From contig NC_089179.1 in NCBI RefSeq assembly GCF_947507565.1, forward strand, positions 2,249,747-2,313,746: a DNA stretch of 64,000 bases. Direction: 5' to 3'. Source of the stretch: Oscarella lobularis. Taxonomy: Eukaryota > Porifera > Homoscleromorpha > Homosclerophorida > Oscarellidae. This document shows, piece after piece, positions 51,750 through 63,315 of the stretch. Each line of letters opens with the position of its first letter. Positions within the stretch are counted from its first letter, which is position 1. The notes beneath the pieces were generated by a model. The model made no database searches, had not been told where the DNA came from, and saw only the letters and a list, made by a program, of their open reading frames with translations. The position numbers were made by a program, and so were the translations under genes.

Positions 51750-53090
51750 GGTCTGTGCGCGCTACGCCCACAACCCAATTGCCTCCGCAGGTGTACGGTC
51801 GTCAATTTGAGGATAAGGGTTTACTTCCGGATTGTCAATTTGGTTTCAAAAGAAAGAGGTCAACTCAAGATGCTGCATCTATTCTCGCATGTGATAGGTC
51901 TAGCAAAGGCGAAGGATAGTGGTTCCTGGTCAGGCTCGGTCTTTCTGGATGTGCGAAAAGCCTTTTATACAGTTGATCACGACCTCCTGCGTCGCAAACT
52001 CCCCCTTAAGGGTGTTAACGGCATTGCTCTTAATTGAGTGGCTTACGTCGTACCTGTCGAATAGGTTTCAAGCTGTCCTGGTGGCAGGCTGCTCGTCGCA
52101 AAAGTGTCAAATTCGGAGAGGTGTTCCGCAAGGGTCAAAGCTCGGCCGGCTATTATCAACTTCTTTACGGGCAGGCTGCCGGATTGCATTTCGAATCGTT
52201 CATCCATCATCTTATATGCTGATGATGCCTGCACTCGAGTCTGAATTCTGAGGCTGAAGTCTTGTCAGTTCTTCAGTCAGAGGGAGGTGGATTCTGTGTC
52301 TAACTGGTATAAAGAAAATTTTATGTCTCTGAATGGCCGAAAATCGGAATTTGTCATGTACCCTCCTTTTCGGAAAAAATCAGATGTCTCTCCTTCCATC
52401 AGGATTGGCTCTGAAGTCTTGTCTTCGACCGGGTCGGCAAGATACCTCGGCATTATATTTGATGCTAATCTCAGTTGGAAAGATCACGTCTCGCCTGTTA
52501 TGAGAAAAGCAGGTCGTAATTGGGGAATTTTCTATCGTTGTCATCGTCTGCTTCAGAAAAGGCTCTTGGTTCTGGAGAAGTCGGTGATACAGCCGTGTCT
52601 TGATTATGGCTCTGTTATCTGGAGTAATGGATCGGCGGGCACTAAGAATCGTTTGCTGAGGATAGAGAAGAGGTATAAGAGTTCTGGAAGGTCTCACCTA
52701 CCGTGATAGCACTGATGCAGGAGGTGGCTTGCAACATTTCTATTCAAAGTTTCGTCTGCGATCCTTGTCTCGGCACTGCTCTCAAATTTGACAATTTGCT
52801 CATCGATCCTTATTTTCAGTGGCGATCTCTTTGATTGGGCAATTCTTCAAGGCAATCTCAAACTCCAATTACAACACTAGGTTATCATCATCTGGTGTTT
52901 GCATTGATAGGCCTCGAACTGAGGCATGGAAAAGGTCGACCGTTTATCGTGCGCAGAAGTTGTGGAATTCGCTGCCTGCTGATCTAAGAGCAAAAATGAT
53001 TTGGCAGCTTTCAAAATCAGACTCAAATTTTATAACTCTGAAAATTGATATATTTAACTTTAGTGGCTTTATTTATGTCATTTATCTCTA
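51750..53090 (+). pseudogene. LINE reverse transcriptase, 5'-truncated
   Basis: YGRQFEDKGLLPDCQFGFKR, then SVFLDVRKAFYTVDHDLLRR (motif A Asp), IEWLTSYLSNRFQAVLV, IRRGVPQGSKLGRLLS (motif B) and a motif-C region (SSYMLMM) in which the usual YADD is frame-shifted. The thumb and C-terminus follow: MSLNGRKSEFVMYPPF, ARYLGIIFDANLSWKDHV, VIQPCLDYGSVIW and KLWNSLPADLR. Frame changes and a stop near 52,250 make it inactive. It ends in a TATC microsatellite at 53,166-53,192, consistent with a LINE 3' tail. Confidence 0.8.
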
Positions 53091-53165
53091 GGGATTTAGT
53101 TTTTCTTTGATGTACGGCACCAGGAAGATTGGCCTCTGAGCTAATGGTTTACCAAAATAAAACAT

Positions 53166-53192
53166 ACAGTATATCTATTTATCTATCTATCT
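53166..53192 (+). repeat. TATC microsatellite at the LINE 3' end
   Basis: TATCTATTTATCTATCTATCTAC follows AATAAAACATACAG. Confidence 0.75.
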
Positions 53193-53223
53193 ACACTGCC
53201 GTCGGTCTACAAGCTAGGACGGA

Positions 53224-53314
53224 AGCCTATCCTGGTCCCCAGACCCTCTCAGGGACACACGTATAACGGTGTTCCAGAGAGGGTGTCCTTGAGAGGGACT
53301 GGGGACCAGGCTAC
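53224..53314. repeat. foldback element (TCCTGGTCCCCAGACCCTCTC arms)
   Basis: The left arm (53,224-53,257) pairs with the right arm (53,282-53,314, GGTGTCCTTGAGAGGGACTG...). The stem is about 30 bp with a 24-bp loop. This is MITE-like. 53,315-53,730 holds no gene. Confidence 0.75.
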
Positions 53315-53734
53315 CGAAAGCTCTATTCGCATTCAATAGCTCTCTTCCCTGAGACATTAACTAGCAGCCGTATAGTGATTTAGTTCATCAGTCAACCAAT
53401 TTTTTGGTAATCTACTGTAGGTTTATTAGAGAATAAGACTCCACTGTTGTAGTTTCTCGTGTACTTGTAGCAATTGTATTCTAAAGGCTTTTGCCAAGTT
53501 TATCATAATTCTCTAAAACTTGAAGTATATGTACAGTATAAAAAGAAATAAAAACTCCGACTCATGCGTGGACGTCGACGGTAAACGCTTGCACTGATTA
53601 CCTTTGAAAGTGCATGAATCTAGATTAAGAGGGGCGTAAATTCATACAGGAGACCTTTAGAATCAACTGGGAAAACCGTTTTTGCAGCTAATCGATCACC
53701 GACGTTAAAGAGAGCTGTATGGACGCCCTCTTAT

Positions 53735-54024
53735 GCACGAGTTTCTCTTGGCTCACTTTGCTGCTTTCGTTCTGCACTCCTCTTCTTTGATAATAGAACG
53801 TCCATATTCCCACGTTTGTAACAATTAAATTGCCCTAAATTGCTAAAAAATTCGAATCGCCATCTGCGAACGCTTCGAGCTGAGGCGCCGATTGCATTTG
53901 ATGCAAATTCTTCTAGCTCCATTCTTCCCTTAGAATCCCTTTCCCTCAAGCCGAATTCTTCCAGCAAAAGCGCAATCATGCGCTTGTCTTCTTTCGACCT
54001 CGATTGAGCCCATCTGTTCCTCAT
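53735..54024 (-). pseudogene. N-terminal fragment of a DDE-family transposase (copy E)
   Basis: MIALLLEEFGLRERDSKGRM, then ASNAIGASARSVRRWRFEFF and SNLGQFNCYKRGN resemble the HTH-like block of copy B (AAAIVGRSARTVSEWRRDFI, GEFPPDMRGK). No catalytic part follows. It may be the start of a related element disrupted before the Helitron at 54.46 kb. Confidence 0.4.
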
Positions 54025-54462
54025 TGCCTACAAGTCCCGTGACACGAAAGTTATCCATACAGGTAACAAATTCGAACGTATTTAACTTTTTTGGCCTTTT
54101 ATCATATGGATCGCGCGTGGACGATAAAGCTGTTGCTTTGATTTCGACATTATGGAGAAAAGAAGAGGATCCATGAAAGAATGCCGCGCGGCTGCGTACG
54201 CGGCAATCGAAGGTAAAGAACTCATCATTAGCCATTTTCAAAGCTTCTATTTCCCTGAGAAGCTGAAGACGCTGCTAAGAGTAAAGCTGTCAGCAGCGTC
54301 GATAAAAACGCTACGGGCGGCCAGAAAGCGATCGCAAGAGGAGAGCGAGAGCGTATCTCGCGCTTAATTAAAAATTCGATCTGGATGAGTAGAAGTGACG
54401 CGCAACGCAATCACACGCTCTTTCGTTCGTTCAATCAATCGACGATGTCCTTTTTTGCAGTA

Positions 54463-56477
54463 CTAGCAGTCAACCCGGCTTCGCCCGGGTATTGGTCTTG
54501 CTAATAGCTTTCCCTCTTTTTCTGAAAGTTCTCCTTCCCAGCGGTGAATATGCATCATGCCGCTGATATGGCCTCCCGTAGTGTGAAAGGGCAGGGAACT
54601 CCAAATTGAAAATTCCTATTAGAGACTCAGTTCCTAACTCTGACTTGAATATTAGTATTAGACAGCAGTCTCTGACTCCGGCTTGATTATTTCTGTTATA
54701 TAAACAGTCGATCCCTAGCTCCAGCTTCATTATTTCTGTGTTACAGTATTAGCGTTGGCATATTACCCATATTAACCTCTGGAGGACAGAACTTCCATCA
54801 GTGAGAGCCGGAGTCAGATAAAAGGTCCTCAGATACCCAGTCCCTAACTCCGGCCCAATCAAATCTATCTCAGTCCCTAACTCCGGTTTTAATAAATAGA
54901 TACTCCAGTAGTTCCTGATCGACTCTTGCTTGATTATTTCTGTTATCAAAACAGTGTGAGAAACGCATAGGGGAACAAAAAGAAGAAAGGACAGGGAACT
55001 CCAATTTGACAGTTCCTATTAGACACTCAGTTCCTAACTCCGACTTGAATATTTCTATTAGAAATCAGTCTCTGACTCCTGCTTGAATATTCCTGTTATA
55101 TAAACAGTCGATTCCTTGCTCCAGCTGTGTTATTAGCGTTGGCTACACTACTGCATGCACTACGGGAAGGTCCACACGCATATTAATTAACCTCTGGGGG
55201 AGAGAAATTCCAGCAATGAGAGCCGGAGTCAGAAAAAAGAGACACGAACGTCCTCAGATACACATTCCCTATAACTCCGGCCCAAGGAAGTCTATCAGAT
55301 ACTCAGTCCCTAACTCCAGCTTTATTCGATAGACACTCCAGTAGTCCCTAGCTTCATTATTTCTGTCACTAATACCGTCCCCTAACTCCAGGTACTCGCC
55401 TCCAGACACAATCACCCTGTCCATAAATCATTATAGGAGGGAAGGTCTCTACTTGACAATTCCTATTAGATACTCAGTTCCTAACCGTGACTTGACTATT
55501 TCTATTAGAAATCGGTGTCTGGCTCCGGATTGATTATTCTGTTATCTAAACAGTCGATCCCTAACTCCAGCTTCAATCTGTGATATTAGCGTTGGTTACA
55601 CAACGGCCTGCACTACGGGAAAGTCCATACGCATGTTTAACCTTTAACTTTCAGCAATGAGAGCCGGAGTCAGAAAAAAGGTCCTCAGATACCCAGTCCC
55701 TAACTTCGGCTTCATTAAATAGATACTCCAGTAGTCCCTGACTCTAGCTCGATTATTTATTGTTATCAAAACAGTTCCTAACTCCAGGTACTCGCCTCAA
55801 GGCACAAACACCCGGATAAATTATTATAAGAGGGAAGGCCTCTGCTTGGAGAAAATCTAATTTTTGCGTATTTGTCAGTACGACGGTCCTACAAAATAAG
55901 TAGCATTTTCCTGGTCGATTAGAAGCAAAACGGTGCAGTACCTATGAGCAGTCCAATTTTTATTAGAACCGGCTAAGTAAATAACTCGGTATTTATTACA
56001 TGGTCGCATCCCTCTAAAAGGCAACGGTGGGACACCGAGAAGCGCGGGAGAGGGACATAAATAAATCGGCGAGGAAACGCGCCCAGAGGTGATGACGCAA
56101 TGAATGACGTCATCGCCACACTAAGCTAAAACAGACGAAGCCAAACGCCACGGTCGCGCAACGCTTTCGAAAGCATATTTCAAAGCGTTTCTAAGCTATC
56201 AGCAGAACGACTTTGCGCGGTTGACGTCGTCAAACAGTCTTAGCTCTTCGCACCGCACGTGACGGTGACGTCGAGCGACGTCGTGCGCGGGATCCCGGGG
56301 ACCCCGACAAAGGCGCTTCTATAGAAATGTCACGATTTTCGTCGCACGGCGGCGGAAGCGGTTCGCGCACGGCCGCCGCGAGCGCGAACGAAGAAATTTG
56401 AAGCGAAGCTTAGAGTTACTCGCGCCGTATTTAACGCGCGGTAGGCCGTGACGTCTTTTTCATCTTAGTAGTGTAGA
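54463..56477 (-). mobile_element. non-autonomous Helitron 2, complete (2015 bp)
   Basis: On the minus strand it starts TCTACACTACTAAGA at 56,477 (host A before it). It ends with the hairpin CCCGGGCGAAGCCGGG (plus 54,474-54,489), then TTGACTG and CTAG (54,466-54,463), then host T. Start, hairpin, CTAG and A|T target all fit. It carries no long open frame. Its middle is a three-unit repeat. The 5' 200 bp are shared with Helitron 1, which could have supplied proteins in trans. Confidence 0.85.
54593..55840 (-). repeat. three ~400-445 bp direct repeats inside Helitron 2
   Basis: Units begin near 54,593, 54,992 and 55,439. Each contains the same run of words (CAGTTCCTAACT, GTCTCTGACTCC, AACAGTCGATCCCTAGCTCC, GTTATTAGCGTTGG, GAGCCGGAGTCAGA, CAGATACCCAGTCCCTAACT). 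Within each unit the CTAACTCCGGCTT-like word itself recurs. No coding. Confidence 0.8.
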
Positions 56478-57347
56478 TGGCACTGGGCAAGGCCATGCAA
56501 GCGTCGTGGGCGGCCCGTTCAAAAAGAGTGGGGCAACGTACTGTTGGCCGGCACAGTATCTGATTTTAGACAGCTTTTGTCCATCTCTGCTCAATGAACC
56601 ATTCCCGTACTAGCATATTAGAAAGCTCATGTCCTAAACATTCTAGGGGTAAACAAATTATTGAGCGGTCGGCTTATTCCTTAGACCAAGCACGTGTTGT
56701 TAGTTTTTTTGGTGCATGTGATCTCGCGTGAATGTAGTCGGCACCGGAGGGCCGCGTTTTCTCTTCTACTTTACAAAGAAACATATCAACGTTATATTAT
56801 ACATCCATCGAAAGCTCAGGGTCTGTTCTATCGTCTGATGCTTACAGAACATTGATCAATCAAACGTCCGCAAAGTAATTGATTTTTGAGAAAAGTCACT
56901 TCCGAATCGACATCGGACACCCGCAATGACTTACGCCACGGCTGGCGTGAAACTTTATTGCGTGGCTAAGAATTACGTTCTAGCCACCAAGCACGCTTGG
57001 TTGATGCAGTCGTAGCAAAAACTGCGCAAAAATCGATTTACGTCTTTTTGGCGCTATTTAACGTCCGTTGAACGCTCCTCGAGCAAGAATTACAGGTTCA
57101 TTTCTCATCTTTTAGAGCCTAAGCTTCTTCCTTTAGCACATAAGCGCTGCGACTCTTAGTAGAAAGACCAGCGTTGATATTAAATATCAATCTCACGTTT
57201 TTGGTGCGCCGTCTTTCACTTTTCGCCGTTATTCGCTGTTTCGAATCTTATGCCTAAGCGTTTCGTAGCCCAAAAGCGAGCTGGAGCGACCGTCAACGCC
57301 GATGACAACGCCACTGCCATCGTGTAATATCTAGTGTTCGCGTTAGA
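56478..57347. other. no recognised gene
   Basis: Mixed-composition unique sequence with short frames only. An acceptor-like TTGTTTTTCAG precedes the next exon at about 57,360. Confidence 0.4.
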
Positions 57348-58205
57348 GTGTTGTTTTTCAGATGGGCGACCGAAAACTTTAAACTATCGGCAAAATGTCA
57401 TTTTGGCCCGACAAGGCTCGAATCAGCGTACAATTATTTTCTCGAAGGCCAGTTACTAAGAGAGACAGAACGAGCGTGGGGAGTTCCAAGATCAACTCCG
57501 CCTGACCACTTGAAGCGAACAATTGAACCCCGCTTCCTGACTGGAGAAAACTCCTGACCAACGAAGATCAGCTTCTTCAGTTTCTTTTGAACTATGCCCA
57601 ACTTGACTATCCAAGGTCGCGCCATTAGGTCATCTTTTCTCGTAGAGTTTTAAGGAATTTTTTCAAAGACCGTTTAGGTACTCACTTTGGCTTCTGATTT
57701 TGCCAAGAGAAGCACAGACATTGCAGCAAGTTTAGGTTGGTTGCAGAAATTTTGCAGTCGTCACTCCCAAAATTGCTGAGAGCTGCAGAGCCGCTAGCCA
57801 AAGCATGGTTTAATGCTACAAAACTTCCGGTTGTTCAGCTTTTCTTCAGAGAGTACTTGAAGATCACGATTTTCTGAATAAGCGAGGGCAAATATATAAT
57901 TGCGATATCGGGGGTTTCGTTGAATTCAAAAACTGACCGGGTAATTGTTTCAAAAGGAGTTTCGCGTCCCTATATTGCCACGTTTGGAGACAAGTCGCAG
58001 CTTGCTATTCTCGAATGTGAGGGTGCCTCTTGCCAGGTTATTTTACCGATGACTCTCTTCGACCAAAAGACCGTTAAAAAAGAATTTAGTACTAATGTCT
58101 TATTTGCATGACCAATGATGAAACGGAGAGCCTTCGCGAAAGCCTCGATAGATGTTGCCCCCAAAAGTCGTTTGAGGAGTGGGTCAGATGCGAGTTGATA
58201 GTGTC
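57348..58205 (+). pseudogene. jerky/pogo-like transposase relic
   Basis: The first block has AYNYFLEGQLLRETERAWGV and PRSTPPDHLKR, a psq-type HTH (A.....G..IRE.AR..GVPRSTL.DH.K). After stops and shifts come DFLNKRGQIYNCDIGGF (where CDETGF is usual), LNSKTDRVIVSKGVSRPYIA, TFGDKSQLAILE and ILPMTLFDQKTVKKEF, then CCPQKSFEEWVRCELI. These are the DDE_1 blocks of jerky-like (CENP-B/pogo) transposases. The first catalytic Asp is present, but the Glu-Thr after it is replaced. Heavily decayed. Confidence 0.6.
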
Positions 58206-60419
58206 ACAAGGGGAATAGTATGGCGTAATTTTTAATTAATTGCTTTTAATTTTGTTTTGCAGAACAAAATATGTTTCATTGACTTTGGAATTAAGACAAA
58301 AATGAACCCCGGGGAATTGGTTGCAATCCCGCAATCTTGCAGCCAATATCCACCCTTGGCAGAGAGTTCCTTTTTAATGGGCCTTCATCGAAGAGTACAA
58401 CTTCCCGGATGTATGATGACGTTATCAATAAAAAATAATTGATTTCTTATTTTATTAAGGCCCCGAAAGTTCTACAATCAATGATAAATGACGTCACGCG
58501 GAGAATTTGCTTCCCCGAAACACTTGAGTAAATTTTTAAATATTCCTCTTTTGTAAAATAATTAAAAGTGGCCTGGCACCGTGTGTGCTTTTTCGCGGCG
58601 AAAGGAATGAATGTAGCGTCAGAGTTAATCAATCGTGGATATGCTACCGAGGTAATTTATTTATTGAAACAAAATACGGTAATTAATGTTTGAATGTCTG
58701 ACAATTCTGTTTAGTTTCAATTCCTGGAGAGAACTTTTGTGTAAGTTAGAAAGATGTTTGCAAAAGGCAAGAGCGTTGAAGACCTTAACAGGAGAAGTAA
58801 GACCCCGTTAATAAAATGCTTATAAAATGACGAAAATATTTTTTATCAAAGGGCAAAGAAATAGGAAAACGTAAAACCTATTGCTGTAAAATTTGATTTG
58901 GCTTTACCTATTTTGTCTTGTGCAGCACCAAAGAAACTTCTTTGAAAGGCGGAGGAGGACCTATATGATGGACATATTCACCAAATTGGCCAAGGTGTGT
59001 AAGCATATTAGATACAAGCACATGTGAACGTAATTTTTATTTTGTATTACGTAAAATCTCTCCTCATTTTCTTTATTAATTAAGTAGTAAATTTTTGCTG
59101 TATTATAGACCTGTGGGAGGAAATAGAAGTGAAGAAACATCATCAATTATGGAAAGTCTTTCTATTTCTAAGAGCAAAGTAAATTATTGATCTGATTTAT
59201 TGCCCTTTTAATAACATTTTGAGAATCCTCAACCCGGGCTTAAAAAGACAATCAGCTTTATTAAAGGCAGCAGGGCAATTTCTATGGTAAATGATAGCTC
59301 GCTGATAATGGTATTCTCTAACGTAAAAAGTGACCAAAGTAAAGAGGTCCAAAAAATATTGGCATTTTTTGAGAAGACAGTTGCATGAAAATTAAAATTA
59401 TGTATGCCGTTGGCTAATAACTACGGTAGCTATGGTACCCCCTGCCGGCTGCGTGCGGTGAAAAACTGAGACATTAGATAAGTGGGAGCCGGTTTCGGAT
59501 TGCCGCGACTTGAGTCGGCCAAAGTTAACAGGCCGTTGACGAGCTTTGAATACGATAGTCTTCACGGATCCGCACGTGCAGTATCTCTACATGAAAAATG
59601 CGAATTTGAGACAAAATTTAATCAGTGGGGACTGGTGAGATGTGATTAGATTTTTTGTTGGAAATTCGTTGAGAAATGTGTTTGTGTTGCTAGGTGACTG
59701 CTGAGCTCAAAGTCGTCGGGTCCGAAAGCGGTAGGGGATATGACGTCAGTTTTCTTGTACAAACAGCAGAATTTGTATGTATAGTTTCGCAAACACGTGA
59801 GAGCGCACGAAATGTTCGAAAGAAGAGAAATTCTCGAAAGAGTATGTGTCAAGCGACTAAAGGACTATGGTTTGACAACTGAAAATATGTTGTCAATAAC
59901 AGAAAAAAATTTGATATACCCCGTTGGCTTTCGGAAGGTAACATAGACTTGAGGATATGCTGCCCTAGTGTATTATGAGTCCTTGTTTCTTTCTCCTAGG
60001 GAAAGGCAAGAAGTATTTTGCTCCAAGCGCAAACGTTTATGTTTGTCCTCGCCCATCCACAAAATTTAGTTTATTAGGCTTCACCTCAGGGGGCCCCTTC
60101 GTTCTACTCGCGAAGCCGTCTTACTTTGCAGTAACGATTCGAAACGTTGTTGCAATCTAACGCAAGGGTATGCACGTGCAAGTGCAAGGATTCTCGTAGA
60201 GTCGGCTAAGATGCACGTGGCCACGTGGCCGACGTACGGAGACGCCGATTCTGGGTTATTTCGCGCGTACCGAGCAAACAAAAGCGAACGCATAGACGCG
60301 CCATGCAAAAATACGGTTTCTAGGTCACTGTGAAAGGCCCTCGATCGTTCTTCGGGCGACGCTGACGCGTTTATCGAACAGAGGTGCCCCGGAGCGAACT
60401 GGAGAGCCATTGGGTCACT
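58206..60419. other. AT-rich, no supported gene
   Basis: 58,260-59,350 is AT-rich with scattered short frames and many stops, possibly intron-like or the decayed rest of the jerky-like element. 59,690-60,410 has 60-110-codon frames on both strands with no motif. Confidence 0.4.
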
Positions 60420-60619
60420 TAGTTACCTTTTTTTGCATCCAGAAGGAGTTCTGGGTCTGCTTCTCTTACGCGTGAGGCCGTGAGCCGACGATATACGGGG
60501 GCTGCCGGCTTGGTATTCATGTACAACTTCGTCGTGACGCCGACAATTTTCCGCTGTTTCGTCAACGCAGGACTCGACGGCGATTTGAGGGCGATTCGTT
60601 TCCACGACGACGACGACGG

Positions 60620-60705
60620 CGGACAGGGACGGATGGGCGGACAGGACGGATGCGCGGACAGGACGGATGCGCGGACAGGACGGATGCGCGGACAGGGACG
60701 GTGCG
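60620..60705. repeat. 18-bp minisatellite (GGACAGGACGGATGCGC)
   Basis: Four to five units, with variants GGACAGGGACGGATGGGC at the left edge and GGACAGGGACGGTGCGGG at the right. Confidence 0.85.
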
Positions 60706-60859
60706 GGAGTCGGTGGCATTGGCGTATTAGGCTTCTGTTGCGACGCCGCTTCGTAGTTGATTACCTGGCAGATGTCGGTCCGAAGAAGGGGAGTAGCAAA
60801 ATACGTTTTGAAATTTTTGAAAAAAGATTTAATTAATGTATCACTAAAAAATTCTCAGA

Positions 60860-61100
60860 TCTCTTTGTCGCCACTCTTCTGCTTAGCAGTCGAGCATACA
60901 GGTTCTGATCGAGTCGAGTAACGAGCGTTAGTCTATAATTAACTTTGTCCACATTTCCATGTCACCACTCAAGCAGTCGAGCATACAGGATCTTGTGGAA
61001 AGCCATAATTTGTTTAGTCTCACGCATGCGCTCTGTTCGGAGATCTCCGTGTCGCCACTCGACGGCAAATAAAGCCAATCGAGCATACAGGAACCGATCT
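60860..61100. repeat. CAGTCGAGCATACAGG repeats
   Basis: Three spaced copies (near 60,887, 60,973 and 61,078; the last is variant), each after a GTCGCCACTC or GTCACCACTC word. Units are about 85-105 bp and diverged. No coding. Confidence 0.6.
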
Positions 61101-61299
61101 CGAGCAGAGGATCATGCATGAACTACACATACTGAAACAGTTAGGTTTATGAGGCTGTATGCGCTAAAGTTGGAGCGGCATACTTGTTTGCAGGTGTGAA
61201 CGTTGCTGTGCAACATTCGCACCTTCTTTCAGGTATTTGCTTCAATCTGCTTTCTACCAAACCCTTTTTGCAATTACAAAGCACTATTAGCCTGATGGA

Positions 61300-61440
61300 T
61301 TGTCATTTCGACCTCCTTTGCTCTGTTGGGTCCCAAAATAATTTTCTAGAGGATCCTGAGAAAGATGCTCCCTTAGAATAAAATGCCCTTCTGCTTCTGG
61401 CAGGCTGAAAATGTAACGCACAATTTCGATGAAAGACATC
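61300..61440 (-). pseudogene. P-element transposase C-terminal fragment
   Basis: On the minus strand HFILREHLSQDPLENYFGTQ matches the last exon of the 41-kb P element (FILSEHLSQDPLENYFGQQ). It is cut by a Helitron end at about 61,460. A third, independent P-type copy in the window. Confidence 0.65.
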
Positions 61441-61459
61441 ATTAAGAAAATACTTTGGA

Positions 61460-61486
61460 CTAGCTGGGTACCCGGCTGCGCCCGGG
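61460..61486 (-). mobile_element. Helitron 3' terminus (minus strand)
   Basis: CCCGGGCGCAGCCGGG hairpin (plus 61,471-61,486), then TACCCAG and CTAG (61,463-61,460). Only about 100 bp separate it from the next Helitron end, so it is probably a truncated copy. Confidence 0.65.
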
Positions 61487-61720
61487 TGTTGTGCAGAAGA
61501 TTCTAAGGTTTTCGATTGAATCTGTGACAGGCACACTTCAGATGTTACTATCTACGCGTAGCTGAGTACCCGGCTTCGCCCGGGTTTGTTGCGAGTTTTC
61601 TCAAGTGGAGCGATTATTAGCATTATGCACGACGAAATGCGACAGAGAGGTAATTATCGACGCAAGTGCTAATCGAATTACCAACGGGCCAAATAAGGGT
61701 GAACAGTCGCATAAACGGTT

Positions 61721-61950
61721 TATCGCAAGAGGCGATAACTTTCCGAAATGGGACAAAAAGATCATAGACCAACGGGTCAAAAAACTGTGACCAATGAGTC
61801 ACGAAAAGAGGTTTAAGTCAAAGTATCGCAAGAGGCGATTACTTTCCGATACGGGACAAAAAGATGATTGACCAACGGGTCAAAAAAACTGTGACCAATG
61901 AGTCACGAAAAGAGGTTCGAGTCAAAGTATCGCAAGAGGCGATTACTTTT
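61721..61950. repeat. 103-bp tandem repeat, about 2.2 copies
   Basis: Each unit runs TATCGCAAGAGGCGAT ... GACCAACGGGTCAAAAAA ... GACCAATGAGTCACGAAAAG. The unit contains small inverted repeats (TCGCAAGAGGCGA; GACCAACGGGTC). Confidence 0.85.
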
Positions 61951-62304
61951 CGCAAAAGCGCTTACTTGGTGATGAAGGTGAACATGTACACGGAAGACGA
62001 CTGGGCAGACCCGGTAGAGAAGGGTTGCTCGCAGTGCTGACTCATGATGCAACGTAATTCCCAATTGCCGCAAGGTTTCTCTTGCCCAACCCAAGAACTT
62101 CTCAACCTCGACAAGGTAATTGTCGACGGTAATGGCCCTAACGTCTATGTAGCACACTCCCACAAAAGTATGGAATCGCCACGGTTTCTCTTCGGTCATA
62201 TAAGGTGACGCTTGTTCCACAGTTTTTGTCTCAAACCGACTTTCAATTCTAACTTTAAAGAGGGTTAATATACTGTATCTTGAAACTCTTTTCGTCGAAG
62301 ACAT
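61903..62304 (-). CDS. unrecognised open frame in the Helitron-like region
   Basis: 133 codons from MSSTKRVSRYSILTLFKVRI with WRFHTFVGVCYIDVRAITVD, LGWARETLRQLGITLHHESA and a C-terminus that enters the tandem repeat. Regular alternation of hydrophobic and polar residues suggests real coding. No motif known to me. It may be an exon of the Helitron or of captured host sequence. Confidence 0.3.
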   Translation of the reverse strand: MSSTKRVSRYSILTLFKVRIESRFETKTVEQASPYMTEEKPWRFHTFVGVCYIDVRAITVDNYLVEVEKFLGWARETLRQLGITLHHESALRATLLYRVCPVVFRVHVHLHHQVSAFAKSNRLLRYFDSNLFS

Positions 62305-63300
62305 CTTTTTAGCAAATAGTCAGGCGCTGCTCTTACTTATCATAAGAAAAGTTGTAAATTTTAATCATTTTGAGATTGCCTTGCCCGTTCTTCCCAAACT
62401 TCAATGCATGTTTCCACCAAAGTTGTACTTTGGGTCGGGACGACTGTCCAACGGAGTGAAATTAACGTAGGTGTCTGCTGTAATGTCATCTGGTAAATGC
62501 ACAGGTGAATGCAGTTTGAAAACAAATAAAAACTGCGCCGACAGAGAAATTGACACGTCAAAAACATTGCTCGGCCATCCGGCATATTTTGCCACGCAAT
62601 CTTTGACAGATGGATGCTGCTTAAATCAGAAAAAAACGCGGGCGCAGTTTGCAGCCGTAATCAGTAATCCTAATGAAAGGCACCTCAAGCTGACACAAAA
62701 CAATGCACAAATTGATCAAAGGGAAAGGCCGAGGATTGCCCACAGAGAGCCACAGACGATCGCCTTCCGATGGCACCACAATATTCCCACACAAAGCACA
62801 AATTCTGCAGAACTGATTCTTGAAGTTTTCAACGTCGTCTGGTTTATTTTAGAACACACTGAACGAGCGTTTATTTGAATGTTTTCTTTAATAACAAGAT
62901 TACATTTTCGCTTAAAAGTCTTACTTTTTAAGAGTAAGGGCAGTCAGTGTAAGGGGTATATGGCGCGTGGAATTATTGATCAACAAAAAATACAAAGTCG
63001 TCGATCCCGGCGAAGGAAATGGCGAATTGGCGTCGTCGTCGTAGGTCACGACGAGAGCGCCAGGCACTGAATTTCCGCTGCCTGCTGACAGCCTGCCGAT
63101 CATGCTAAGCCTCTTTCGCCCATTGCGTCGCAATCCTCATCCTGCTGCGGGAGCAGGCTGATTTATGCAAAGCTCTCCGGCGTCATTTCGCCTCGGGCGA
63201 AAGAGAGCCGAAAGAGAAAAGCAGCGGTCGCTGAAAAACGACAAATTTGAAACAGAATCGAATTCGCGAAGATCAACATTTCTCCTGACTGTAAGAAGAT
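62305..63300. other. no recognised gene
   Basis: Overlapping short frames occur on both strands (minus 62,401-62,595, MAKYAGWPSNVFDVSISLSA...; plus 62,471-62,878). The minus reading is interrupted by stops but continues hydrophobic up to about 62,870, so a decayed gene is possible. Confidence 0.3.
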
Positions 63301-63315
63301 GAAGCCGGGCCCGAC

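Larger units (their letters stand above)
61559..62304 (-). mobile_element. second Helitron 3' terminus and adjacent body
   Basis: CCCGGGCGAAGCCGGG hairpin (plus 61,569-61,584), then TACTCAG and CTAC (expected CTAG, one change). To the right lie the 103-bp repeats and the GACCCGTTGGTC motif shared with the region downstream of the RPA-like gene in Helitron 1. The 5' end is not in the window; 62,304 is only the end of the nearby open frame. Confidence 0.5.

Noticed and set aside
54593..55840. CRISPR or coding repeat
   Set aside because: Units are about 400 bp with stops in all frames, inside a Helitron.
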